From contig JBGCFR010000001.1 of assembly GCA_045107045.1 (NCBI GenBank), positions 1 to 64,000 of the forward strand: a stretch of 64,000 bases of DNA. The letters run 5' to 3'. Made by a program: the position numbers and the translations under genes. The notes beneath the pieces are model-generated. The model did not search any database, had not been told where the DNA came from, and was given only the letters and a program-made list of their open reading frames with translations. The number at the start of each line of letters is the position of its first letter. Position 1 is the first letter of the stretch. Source of the stretch: Putridiphycobacter sp045107045. Lineage in GTDB: Bacteria; Bacteroidota; Bacteroidia; Flavobacteriales_D; Crocinitomicaceae. Shown here piece after piece: positions 27,063-35,927 of this stretch.

Positions 27063-28796
27063 ATGCATAAAGAATCAGCAATTAGAGAACCTTTAATACT
27101 TGGGCACAAAACGTACCACGATATTACAGAGGATGTATGTCGATCAATAGAAGGCAAAGCACCAAAAGCATGGTATATCATGTTTGGAATCGCTTTATTA
27201 GTCGGTCTATATGGAGTAGGTTGCATACTTTACCTTTTAGGAACTGGAATTGGAACGTGGGGACTTAACAAAACTGTTGAGTGGGCATGGGATATTACTA
27301 ACTTCGTTTGGTGGGTAGGTATCGGTCATGCTGGGACTTTAATTTCTGCAGTACTATTGTTATTCCGTCAGAAGTGGAGAATGGCCATTAACCGTTCTGC
27401 TGAAGCAATGACAATTTTTGCAGTATTTATGGCTGGTTTGTTTCCATTAATACATATGGGTCGTTTATGGGTTGGATACTGGGTTTTACCAATTCCAAAC
27501 CAATTTGGTTCTCTATGGGTGAACTTTAACTCTCCTTTATTGTGGGATGTATTTGCGATATCTACGTATTTATCTGTATCATTAATATTTTGGTATATTG
27601 GGTTGTTACCTGATTTTGCAACCATAAGAGACAGAGCAAAATCACCTGTTGCTAAAAAAGCATATTCAGTTTTATCTTTTGGTTGGTCTGGTAGAGCAAA
27701 ACATTGGAATAGATTTGAAATTGTTTCTTTAGTATTAGCTGGATTAGCAACACCATTAGTATTCTCGGTTCACTCAATTGTATCTTTTGATTTTGCCACT
27801 TCAGTTGTTCCTGGATGGCATACCACAATTTTTCCGCCTTATTTTGTTGCGGGAGCAGTATTTTCTGGTTTTGCCATGGTACAAACCTTGATGCTTATTT
27901 TGAGAAAGGGAATGAAGTTAGAAGCTTATATTCATACTAAACATATTGAATATATGAATATTGTTATAATGGTAACCGGTTCCATGGTAGGTGTCGCTTA
28001 TTTAACTGAATTATTCATGTCTTGGTATTCTGGAGTTGAATACGAAGCATACGCTTTCTTGAACAGAGCAACAGGACCATATTGGTGGGCTTATGCGTCT
28101 ATGATGACCTGTAATGTTATTTCTCCACAATTAATGTGGTTCAAAAAATTAAGAAGAAGTCTATTATTTACATTCTTCATTTCAATTGTTGTAAATATCG
28201 GAATGTGGTTTGAGCGTTTTGTAATTATTGTGACTTCAATTCACCAAGATTATTTACCATCCTCTTGGAGTATGTTCTATCCAACTTGGACGGATATCGG
28301 TATTTACATAGGTACACTAGGGTTATTCTTTGTATTCTATCTACTGTACGTTCGCTATTTTCCTGTATTAGCAATTGCGGAGGTAAAAACGATTTTGAAA
28401 TCTTCAGGGGAGTCATACAAAAATGGATCTGCTGAAATTCATACAACTCCACCTGTAGCGCCTGCTGAGAAGGCAGCCCCAGTTGTGAAAAAAGCAGAGG
28501 AAGTTGTTAAGACTAGTGAATCTGACAAAGAAAAATCCAACAATATTAGCTCATTAATCAATAAAATTGGTGCTGGAGATGCTAGTAATGCTGATGATCT
28601 TAAAAAGATTTCTGGTGTAGGACCAAAATTAGAAGGAGTGTTGAATGATATAGGGATTTATACTTTTGGTCAAGTGAGTAAAATGACAAAGGATGAGTAC
28701 AATTTATTGGATTCAATTACTGGGTCGTTCCCAGGAAGAGCAGAAAGAGACGATTGGGCAGCTCAGGCCAAAGAATTAATGAACAATACTAAATAG
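27063..28796 (+). CDS. actC: Alternative complex III subunit C (NrfD/PsrC-like) with C-terminal HhH-like domain
   Basis: A 577-residue integral membrane quinol-binding subunit of the NrfD/PsrC family. It has about ten transmembrane helices up to residue 440, and family motifs such as GIGHAGTLISAVLLL (87-101) and PLIHMGRLWVGYW (128-140). After a Pro/Ala/Lys linker (455-500) comes an added domain at 511-573 (DDLKKISGVGPKLEGVLNDI, then FPGRAERDDWAAQAKEL). It resembles the helix-hairpin-helix-like domain found on some NuoE and L21 proteins. This tail is unusual on ActC. It is 33 bases after actB. Confidence 0.92.
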   Translation: MHKESAIREPLILGHKTYHDITEDVCRSIEGKAPKAWYIMFGIALLVGLYGVGCILYLLGTGIGTWGLNKTVEWAWDITNFVWWVGIGHAGTLISAVLLLFRQKWRMAINRSAEAMTIFAVFMAGLFPLIHMGRLWVGYWVLPIPNQFGSLWVNFNSPLLWDVFAISTYLSVSLIFWYIGLLPDFATIRDRAKSPVAKKAYSVLSFGWSGRAKHWNRFEIVSLVLAGLATPLVFSVHSIVSFDFATSVVPGWHTTIFPPYFVAGAVFSGFAMVQTLMLILRKGMKLEAYIHTKHIEYMNIVIMVTGSMVGVAYLTELFMSWYSGVEYEAYAFLNRATGPYWWAYASMMTCNVISPQLMWFKKLRRSLLFTFFISIVVNIGMWFERFVIIVTSIHQDYLPSSWSMFYPTWTDIGIYIGTLGLFFVFYLLYVRYFPVLAIAEVKTILKSSGESYKNGSAEIHTTPPVAPAEKAAPVVKKAEEVVKTSESDKEKSNNISSLINKIGAGDASNADDLKKISGVGPKLEGVLNDIGIYTFGQVSKMTKDEYNLLDSITGSFPGRAERDDWAAQAKELMNNTK

Positions 28797-28803
28797 ATAT
28801 AGC

Positions 28804-29349
28804 ATGGCAGATAGAGTAATATATGCAATGTATGATGATGATGATGTGACAAAAGATGCCGCAAAGGCATTAGTTGCTGATGGGATTCATATTTCAGACG
28901 TTTTTTCACCATTCCCAATTCATGGAATTGATCCAATAATTGGAGTGAAGCACACTAGAATGGGTATTGTAGCCTTTATGTTTGGATTAACAGGATTAAT
29001 GTTAGCCCTTATTGGTATGCGCTATTTTATGATTGTGGATTGGCCAATGAATATTGGTGGTAAGCCTAATTTTTCATTGCTTGAAAACTTGCCATCTTTT
29101 ATTCCAATAACTTTTGAGTTCACTGTTCTATTTGCAGGTCATGGTATGGCTATTACATATTTGCTAAGAAATAAAACATTACCTGGAATGCCAGCTGATA
29201 ATCCACATCCAAGAACAACTGACGACCGGTTTGTAATGGAAATTAGATTATCAGAAAATTCAAATTTTTCTTCTGAACAACTGCATACAAAATTGAAGCA
29301 AACTTCAATTGTTGAGATTGAAGAAAAAGAGTATAAAATTATTAAATAA
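28804..29349 (+). CDS. actD: Alternative complex III subunit D (DUF3341)
   Basis: A 181-residue DUF3341 protein. A soluble N-terminal part (YDDDDVTKDAAKALVADGI, DVFSPFPIHGID) precedes two membrane helices at about 55-80 and 98-120, then a soluble tail. ActD is a structural membrane subunit of alternative complex III with no cofactor. It begins 7 bases after actC and sits at its usual place before actE. Confidence 0.92.
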   Translation: MADRVIYAMYDDDDVTKDAAKALVADGIHISDVFSPFPIHGIDPIIGVKHTRMGIVAFMFGLTGLMLALIGMRYFMIVDWPMNIGGKPNFSLLENLPSFIPITFEFTVLFAGHGMAITYLLRNKTLPGMPADNPHPRTTDDRFVMEIRLSENSNFSSEQLHTKLKQTSIVEIEEKEYKIIK

Positions 29350-29356
29350 ATTGATC

Positions 29357-30490
29357 ATGAATAGAAAGTTTAAGACATTAAACATCCTTGCAATATCGGT
29401 TATAAGTGCTGGCGCAATTTTTTCGTCATGTTCAAACGATTCTAATTCTCCTGGTATGGAGTATATGCCTGATATGTATCGTTCACCAGCAGTTGAAACT
29501 TATGTTGACTACGGTCAAGTATTAGGAAAGTATAAAACGGAGTTAAGTGATGCTTACCAACCAGGATTGCCGCCAAGCGGAGTAATTCCGACAACTGGTA
29601 ATTCATTTAATGACATGCCTTATGTCCATGGTGCTCCAAAAGGATGGGATAAATCGCATGGTTTATATGGATTTAAATTTGACAGTGCTGGCTATACTAA
29701 TGCAGCAGGTGATTTAAATCCTATTCCTTATACTGAAAAAACAAAGAAAGAAGCTAAAGTTTTATATCAAAATTTTTGTATTCACTGTCATGGTGAAAAA
29801 GGAGATGGGCAAGGAACTGTTGTGACAAATGGCGGATATCCACCTCCACCTTCCTACAGCGGCGCAGGCTTAAAAGACTTACCTGCAGGGAATATTTTTT
29901 ATTCTGTTACATATGGTAAAGGGCTGATGGGCTCGCATGCTTCACAACTGTCTAAAGAAGAAAGATGGAAGCTAGTACATCATGTTGAAATGTTACAAGG
30001 TAAGACAAAGGAGATAGAAGAAGAATTATTATATGACGCTCACACAGATACAGACGGTGATGGAGTAATGGATAATTTAGATGAATGTCCTGGTGTTAAA
30101 GGTATAGCAGACAATTATGGGTGCCCAGCAGTATCTGATGAGGTTAAAGCAATTCTAGAAGGCGCTATTAAGGGGCTAGTTTTTGCAACAGGGTCAGCAG
30201 ATATAAATAATGCATCATTTAGCTCACTCAATAAAATAGTTGATTTAATGAAGACAGATTCTACGTCTAAATTAATTTTGAACGGTCATACTGATAACAT
30301 TGGAAATGCTCAAAATAACCAAGTATTATCATTGGCACGTGCTAAGGCAGTAAGAGATTATTTAGTGAATAGAGAAATTGCAACTGATCGTATTTCTCCA
30401 GTTGGTTATGGTCAAACAAAACCGCACGTTTCGAATGAAACTGAAGAGGGAAGATTAGAGAATAGAAGAGTAGAGTTTAGAATTTATTAA
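29357..30490 (+). CDS. actE: Alternative complex III subunit E: monohaem cytochrome c lipoprotein fused to OmpA domain
   Basis: Starting at the ATG at 29357 gives a 377-residue lipoprotein with lipobox IFSSC (Cys25). The ActE core has one haem site, CIHCH at 141-145, with a likely axial Met191. A calcium-type linker follows (DTDGDGVMDNLDECPG, 231-246). The C-terminal OmpA peptidoglycan-binding domain (265-377) has NGHTDNIG with Asp313, Arg328 in LSLARAKAV, and ENRRVEF. An earlier in-frame start at 29309 would bury the lipobox and overlap actD, so it is rejected. The OmpA domain may tether the complex to peptidoglycan; this is inference. Confidence 0.92.
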   Translation: MNRKFKTLNILAISVISAGAIFSSCSNDSNSPGMEYMPDMYRSPAVETYVDYGQVLGKYKTELSDAYQPGLPPSGVIPTTGNSFNDMPYVHGAPKGWDKSHGLYGFKFDSAGYTNAAGDLNPIPYTEKTKKEAKVLYQNFCIHCHGEKGDGQGTVVTNGGYPPPPSYSGAGLKDLPAGNIFYSVTYGKGLMGSHASQLSKEERWKLVHHVEMLQGKTKEIEEELLYDAHTDTDGDGVMDNLDECPGVKGIADNYGCPAVSDEVKAILEGAIKGLVFATGSADINNASFSSLNKIVDLMKTDSTSKLILNGHTDNIGNAQNNQVLSLARAKAVRDYLVNREIATDRISPVGYGQTKPHVSNETEEGRLENRRVEFRIY

Positions 30491-30512
30491 GAACAAGATT
30501 AATACAGAAAAC

Positions 30513-31736
30513 ATGGAGTTTCAAATTTCAGGCAAAGCAAAAAAATCAATCATTATCGTTGGGATAGTAGGATTGCTATTGTTTTTAGCAGGTGTTTTTA
30601 CTAACCACCAAGGAGAAGGGTTTTTAAAGTCAAGAATTGTGTCCAATTTTTTAATTGATGCGCTATTCTTCTTATTCATTTCATTAGGGGCATTGTTTTT
30701 TATGGCACTACAATATGCAACTGAAACAGGTTGGTCAGTGGCCATAAAAAGAGTTCTAGAAGGAATTTCATCTTATGTAATTGTAGGTGTTATCACTCTA
30801 GGTCTTGTATTTCTTTACATTACAGTTGATGATGGTGCTTATACTGTTAATAACCACGATCATCACGTAGGACATATTTATGAGTGGATGGATTCGGAAA
30901 TGGTTGCGCATGATACTATTTTGCAAGGTAAAGAACCATTTTTAAATAAGACTTTTTTCTGGGGGGCAACCATCATATATTTTGCAATTTATGTAATGTT
31001 TTATTTGGGCTTTAGAAAACGAAGTTTACAAGAAGATATTGAAGGTGGAACAAAATTACACTATAAGAATTTTGCTAAGGCTGCATTTTTCTTGGTACTA
31101 TTTGGTTATACAAGCTCAACACTAACGTGGCACTGGACTATGTCAATTGATGCACACTGGTTCTCTACACTTTATGGCTGGTATGTGTTTTCTGGCATGT
31201 GGCTAACTGCCATGGTTTGTACTATGCTGTTGATTTTATATTTGAAGGGGAAAGGGCACCTTGAAAAAGTGAATGATAGCCATATTCATGATGTTGGTAA
31301 ATGGATATTTGCATTGAGCTTCTTATGGTCATACTTGTTCTTTTCTCAATTTATGCTGATTTGGTATCCAAATATTCCTGAAGAGGCTATTTATTATACA
31401 TTCAGATTTGAAAACTACAAGTATATCTTCTGGGGTATGTTCTTAATAAACTTTACAATACCTATGCTAATTTTAATGTCGAGAGAAGCAAAAAGACATG
31501 CCGGTGTATTAATGGTAGTTGGCCTAATCATTATTATTGGTCATTGGACTGATGTATATATGTTAGTGACACCTGGTGTAATGGGAGAGTATGGTTCAAT
31601 AGGGATTATAGAATTAGGATTATTTTTAGTATTTGCAAGTTTGTTTGTTTTCTGGGTACTAAATACAATTTCGAAAGCACCACTAATGCCTAAGAATCAT
31701 CCATTTTTGGATGAAAGTAAACATCACGATATTTAA
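30513..31736 (+). CDS. actF: Alternative complex III subunit F, membrane subunit
   Basis: A 407-residue polytopic protein with about ten hydrophobic segments, related to ActC/NrfD. Helices run from residue 14 (IIIVGIVGLLLFLAGVF) to 385. Signature stretches are TLTWHWTMSIDAHWFSTLYG (about 208-227) and FLWSYLFFSQFMLIWYPNIP. ActF is the second quinone-type membrane subunit of alternative complex III and may take part in energy coupling. It comes 22 bases after actE and before coxB. Confidence 0.92.
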   Translation: MEFQISGKAKKSIIIVGIVGLLLFLAGVFTNHQGEGFLKSRIVSNFLIDALFFLFISLGALFFMALQYATETGWSVAIKRVLEGISSYVIVGVITLGLVFLYITVDDGAYTVNNHDHHVGHIYEWMDSEMVAHDTILQGKEPFLNKTFFWGATIIYFAIYVMFYLGFRKRSLQEDIEGGTKLHYKNFAKAAFFLVLFGYTSSTLTWHWTMSIDAHWFSTLYGWYVFSGMWLTAMVCTMLLILYLKGKGHLEKVNDSHIHDVGKWIFALSFLWSYLFFSQFMLIWYPNIPEEAIYYTFRFENYKYIFWGMFLINFTIPMLILMSREAKRHAGVLMVVGLIIIIGHWTDVYMLVTPGVMGEYGSIGIIELGLFLVFASLFVFWVLNTISKAPLMPKNHPFLDESKHHDI

Positions 31737-31772
31737 ATAAAAGAACAAAAGCAAAAAATTAAAAGATAGATT

Positions 31773-32939
31773 ATGTTAATCACTTGGATAGTTATAATTC
31801 TTGCCTTAGTAACAGTAGCTCAATTGATGAGAGTATCTGCAATTGCAAAGAAAATTCATAATAAAAGAGAAGAAGATATTAGTGATGCTGATAATAGCTT
31901 TAACGGCACATTTTTATTATTGTTCATGTTATTCTTCTTAGGATCTACAGTCTACCTATGGGCAACTTACGGAAATGGGCTTTTACCTGAGGCCGCTTCA
32001 GAGCATGGAAAGGATATTGACTTCTTGTTTAATATCAATTGGATTATCGTTTTTGCTGTATTCTTCTTCACAAATGCCTTATTATTTGGTTTTGCATTTA
32101 AGTATAGAGGTAAGAAAGGTAAAAAAGCTTACTATTTTCCTCATGATACAAGATTAGAGTTAATTTGGACTATTGTGCCAGCTGTAGTATTAGCGGTCAT
32201 TATTATTCTTGGATTAAGAACTTGGAATAATGTAACAGGAAAAATTTCTGCAGATGCTCAGATTGTTGAAGTTTATGGACAACAATTTAACTGGATGGTA
32301 AGGTATGCTGGAGATGATAATAAATTGGGTTTTGCAGATTACAAATTAATTACAACTGAGAATCCATTAGGAGTTGCTTCACCAGCCTCAATTGAGGCTA
32401 CTTTAGTTTCAATGGATGGCATTATTAATGGAATTGATGACGCCTTAAAAGCAGATTCTGCAGGAGTTGATGTTTATGCTGTTGAAGAATTGCATGAAAT
32501 GCATTCAACAATGGACAAATATATCAGACTGAGAGAAAAAGTTGAGAAAATGAAAGCTCAGTACCAAAGCTCAGATTTAACTGTGGGTGATGATGATATC
32601 ATTTCTCAAATTGAACTACATTTAGTTAAAGGGCAAGATTATCAGTTTATTTTTAGATCAAAAGATGTTTTACATTCGGCTTACTTCCCACATTTTAGAG
32701 CACAAATGAATTGTGTACCAGGTATGCGTACTAAGTTTTCGTTTAAACCTACAATTTCAACTGCTGAAATGCGCGAAATAAGAGGTAATAAGGATTTCAA
32801 TTATGTATTATTGTGTAATAAGATTTGTGGAGAATCGCACTCTAATATGAAAATGATTGTGGTTGTAGATGAGACTCAAGCTGATTTTGATGCTTGGGCC
32901 CAGGAAAATACAAAAACTGCAATTGCAAAAAATAACTAA
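31773..32939 (+). CDS. coxB: Cytochrome c oxidase subunit II
   Basis: A 388-residue subunit with hydrophobic helices at about 1-20, 47-66, 88-108 and 130-148, then a CuA cupredoxin domain. CuA ligands are visible: His301, Cys348, Cys352, His356 and Met359 (CNKICGESHSNM). The KDVLHSAYFPHFRAQMNCVP stretch (298-317) is typical. There is a helical, charged insert of about 60 residues (204-265) between the first strands and the ELHLVKG segment. It receives electrons from cytochrome c or directly from alternative complex III. Confidence 0.93.
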   Translation: MLITWIVIILALVTVAQLMRVSAIAKKIHNKREEDISDADNSFNGTFLLLFMLFFLGSTVYLWATYGNGLLPEAASEHGKDIDFLFNINWIIVFAVFFFTNALLFGFAFKYRGKKGKKAYYFPHDTRLELIWTIVPAVVLAVIIILGLRTWNNVTGKISADAQIVEVYGQQFNWMVRYAGDDNKLGFADYKLITTENPLGVASPASIEATLVSMDGIINGIDDALKADSAGVDVYAVEELHEMHSTMDKYIRLREKVEKMKAQYQSSDLTVGDDDIISQIELHLVKGQDYQFIFRSKDVLHSAYFPHFRAQMNCVPGMRTKFSFKPTISTAEMREIRGNKDFNYVLLCNKICGESHSNMKMIVVVDETQADFDAWAQENTKTAIAKNN

Positions 32940-32962
32940 AATTTAATAAAAGAAATATAGAT

Positions 32963-34741
32963 ATGTCAGCAGAAGCGCACGCACATCACAAGGAAAGTTT
33001 TATTACAAAGTACATCTTTAGCCAAGATCATAAAATGATTGGAAAGCAGTTCTTAGTCACTGCAATCTTCATGTCTGTTATTGGAGTATTCTTGTCAGTT
33101 CTTTTTAGAATTCAATTGGGTTGGCCAGGAGAAAGTAGTAGCTTTTTGAATACTTTTTTAGGTGATACATGGGCTCCAGAGGGAGTCTTAAATCGAGGAA
33201 TGTATTTGGGCCTTGTTACCATACACGGTACAATAATGGTATTTTTTTTTTTTTTTTGTGGACTTTCAGGCACATTTAGTAATATTTTGATTCCACTTCA
33301 GTTAGGAGCAAGGGATATGGCATCAGGGTTTTTGAATATGTTGTCATATTGGATGTTCTTGTTATCTGCGGTATTGATGGTGTATTCATTATTCCTAGAA
33401 ACTGGTCCAGCCTCAGCTGGTTGGACCATTTATCCTCCTCTAGCTACTTTCGAAAAAGCAATAGCTGGTTCTGGTTCAGGTATGACCATGTGGTTATTAT
33501 CAATGACAGTTTTCGTTGCTTCTTCCTTAATAGGATCATTAAACTATATTGTAACTGTATTAAACTTGCGAACAAAAGGAATGAAAATGACAAGAATGCC
33601 ATTAACAATTTGGGCATTTTTTGTAACAGCAATTATTGGCGTATTGTCATTCCCAGTATTAGTTTCTGCAGTTGTTTTAATGTTGATGGATCGTACATTG
33701 GGTACATCATTCTATATTAGTGATGTTATTATTGGTGGTGAAATGATGGAGCAATCTGGAGGGTCACCAATTTTGTATGAACACCTATTCTGGTTCTTGG
33801 GTCATCCTGAAGTATATATTATTCTTCTACCTGCTTTAGGATTAACCTCTGAAATTATCTCTACTAATGCGCGTAAACCTATTTTCGGTTACCGTGCAAT
33901 GATAGGCTCTATTTTAGCCATTGCCTTTTTATCGTTTATTGTATGGGGTCACCATATGTTTATAACGGGAATGAACCCATTCTTGGGCAGTGTCTTCGTA
34001 TTTACAACTCTTTTAATTGCCATCCCTTCTGCTGTTAAGGTTTTTAACTACATCACAACTTTATGGAGAGGTAATCTACAATTTACCCCAGCTATGCTAT
34101 TTTCAATAGGGTTGGTGTCAGCATTTATTACGGGAGGTGTTACCGGAATTATTTTGGCAGATTCTGCTTTAGATATTCAAGTACATGACACTATGTTTGT
34201 TGTGGCACATTTCCATGTTGTAATGGGACTTTCAGCCATCTTAGGGATGTTTGCTGGAATTTATCATTGGTACCCTAAAATGTACGGCAGAATGATGAAC
34301 ACTAAATTAGGGTTTATTCATTTCTGGGTAACAATTATTTGTGCTTATGGCGTTTTCTTACCAATGCACTTTGTGGGCATAGGTGGCGCACCAAGACGTT
34401 ACTACGATTATAGCGTTTATCAAGAATTTGACACATTGCAAGGAGAAATGATCTTGGACTTAAATGTAGTCATATCAATATTTGCAATTATTGGTTCAAT
34501 TGGACAATTAATATTCATTTTCAATTTCTTTTATAGTGCTAGAAAAGGACAAGTAGCAGTGCAAAATCCATGGAAATCTAATACTTTAGAGTGGACTACT
34601 CCAGTAGAGCATATGCACGGAAACTGGCCAGGAGATCTGCCAATTGTGCATAGATGGCCTTATGATTATTCTAAGCCTGGGGCTGATGAGGATTTTATTC
34701 CACAAACTGTGCCCCTAAAGGATGGAGAAGAAGACCATTAG
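32963..34741 (+). CDS. coxA: Cytochrome c oxidase subunit I
   Basis: A 592-residue haem-copper oxidase subunit I. Low-spin haem ligands are His88 and His418. The CuB ligand and cross-link pair is His281/Tyr285 (GHPEVYIILLP), with CuB ligands His330/His331 and high-spin haem ligand His416. This is the A-type proton-pumping oxidase pattern; it reduces O2 to water. Residues 94-98 are five Phe encoded in a run of 16 T. No subunit III gene follows; ruvB is next after a terminator. Last gene of the act-cox operon. Confidence 0.94.
   Translation: MSAEAHAHHKESFITKYIFSQDHKMIGKQFLVTAIFMSVIGVFLSVLFRIQLGWPGESSSFLNTFLGDTWAPEGVLNRGMYLGLVTIHGTIMVFFFFFCGLSGTFSNILIPLQLGARDMASGFLNMLSYWMFLLSAVLMVYSLFLETGPASAGWTIYPPLATFEKAIAGSGSGMTMWLLSMTVFVASSLIGSLNYIVTVLNLRTKGMKMTRMPLTIWAFFVTAIIGVLSFPVLVSAVVLMLMDRTLGTSFYISDVIIGGEMMEQSGGSPILYEHLFWFLGHPEVYIILLPALGLTSEIISTNARKPIFGYRAMIGSILAIAFLSFIVWGHHMFITGMNPFLGSVFVFTTLLIAIPSAVKVFNYITTLWRGNLQFTPAMLFSIGLVSAFITGGVTGIILADSALDIQVHDTMFVVAHFHVVMGLSAILGMFAGIYHWYPKMYGRMMNTKLGFIHFWVTIICAYGVFLPMHFVGIGGAPRRYYDYSVYQEFDTLQGEMILDLNVVISIFAIIGSIGQLIFIFNFFYSARKGQVAVQNPWKSNTLEWTTPVEHMHGNWPGDLPIVHRWPYDYSKPGADEDFIPQTVPLKDGEEDH
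33242..33257 (+). repeat. Run of 16 T inside coxA
   Basis: Sixteen T in a row encode Phe94-Phe98 and the first base of the next codon, in the helix carrying haem ligand His88. The reading frame is intact through the run and gives a full-length protein of normal layout. Confidence 0.9.
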
Positions 34742-34763
34742 GAATGTCTTATTTGAAAATATT

Positions 34764-34796
34764 AAAAGCTCTGACATTTACCGTTAGAGCTTTTTT
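34764..34796 (+). terminator. Terminator after the act-cox operon
   Basis: AAAAGCTCTGAC pairs with GTTAGAGCTTTT (one G-T pair) around a 7-base loop and is followed by a run of T. It lies 22 bases after the coxA stop and before ruvB. Confidence 0.82.
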
Positions 34797-34892
34797 GTTT
34801 TTTTACTATGTGTAAAACTCGTTATTGTTTTCAATTGCTTCTTGTTTTTGTCCAGTAAATAATCCTTATTTTTATACACAAAATAAACCAGC

Positions 34893-35921
34893 TTGGAATC
34901 ATTTGATTATAGAGACGAAGAAGAAACGAGTCCTGATGTAGAATTAGATCAGGTTCTGCGCCCAAAAACCTTTAATGATTTTGCTGGACAAGCTAAAGTT
35001 TTAGAAAACTTATCCGTTTTTGTAGAAGCAGCAAAACAAAGGAATGAACCACTAGATCATGTTTTATTGCATGGCCCTCCTGGACTTGGAAAAACAACAC
35101 TTGCCAATATAATTGCGAATGAGCTGGGAGTTGGCATAAAAATTACATCTGGTCCTGTATTAGATAAACCTGGAGACTTAGCAGGCCTATTAACTAATTT
35201 GGAAGAAGGGGATGTATTATTTATTGATGAGATTCATAGATTAACACCCGTTATTGAAGAGTATTTATATTCAGCCATGGAAGATTTCATGATTGATATT
35301 ATGATTGATTCTGGCCCAAGTGCAAGAACTGTTCAAATTTCTTTAAATCCTTTTACGTTAATAGGAGCGACGACTCGCTCTGGTTTACTAACAGCTCCTC
35401 TAAGAGCTCGTTTTGGTATTAATAGTAGATTGGAGTACTATAACACTAAGACGTTATCTAAAATTGTTTCAAGAGCTTCTGATATATTGACTGTTGATAT
35501 TGATGAAAATGCAGCATATGAGATTGCTGGACGAAGCAGAGGTACACCAAGAATTGCAAACGCCATTTTAAGAAGAGTAAGAGACTTTGCACAAATAAAA
35601 GGCAATGGAAGTATCGATATGCCTATAGTGAAGTTTTCATTAGAGGCTCTAAATGTAGACCAAAATGGATTAGATGAGATGGATAATAAAATTCTTACTA
35701 CAATTATAGATAAATTTAGTGGAGGACCAGTAGGATTAACAACTATAGCAACTGCTGTAGGAGAAAACGCAGGCACTATTGAAGAAGTTTACGAACCATT
35801 TTTAATCCAACAAGGTTATATCATGCGTACACCAAGAGGTAGGAAGGTAACTGAATTAGCGTATCGTCATTTAGGAAAGCACCTTGGTAATTTTCAAGCT
35901 GGCTTGTTTGGGGAGGAATAA
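34893..35921 (+). CDS. ruvB: Holliday junction branch migration helicase RuvB
   Basis: A 342-residue AAA+ motor of normal RuvB length, with LRPKTFNDFAGQ (22-33), Walker A GPPGLGKTTL (61-70), Walker B FIDEIH (110-115), sensor region GATTRSGLL and a C-terminal winged helix ending in RTPRGR and AYRHLG. With RuvA it drives branch migration of Holliday junctions. The start must be the TTG at 34893: an in-frame TAA precedes it at 34884 and no Met occurs before the Walker A. It is followed by queG after 6 bases, so the two share a transcript. Confidence 0.94.
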   Translation: MESFDYRDEEETSPDVELDQVLRPKTFNDFAGQAKVLENLSVFVEAAKQRNEPLDHVLLHGPPGLGKTTLANIIANELGVGIKITSGPVLDKPGDLAGLLTNLEEGDVLFIDEIHRLTPVIEEYLYSAMEDFMIDIMIDSGPSARTVQISLNPFTLIGATTRSGLLTAPLRARFGINSRLEYYNTKTLSKIVSRASDILTVDIDENAAYEIAGRSRGTPRIANAILRRVRDFAQIKGNGSIDMPIVKFSLEALNVDQNGLDEMDNKILTTIIDKFSGGPVGLTTIATAVGENAGTIEEVYEPFLIQQGYIMRTPRGRKVTELAYRHLGKHLGNFQAGLFGEE

Positions 35922-35927
35922 TTTCAG

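Noticed and set aside
29309..29356. Longer N-terminus for ActE
   Set aside because: It overlaps actD by 41 bases and hides the lipobox Cys; the ATG at 29357 gives a proper lipoprotein signal.
33242..33257. Frameshift or sequencing error in coxA at the T run
   Set aside because: The frame continues with conserved motifs on both sides and the spacing from His88 to the GLSGTFSN motif is normal.
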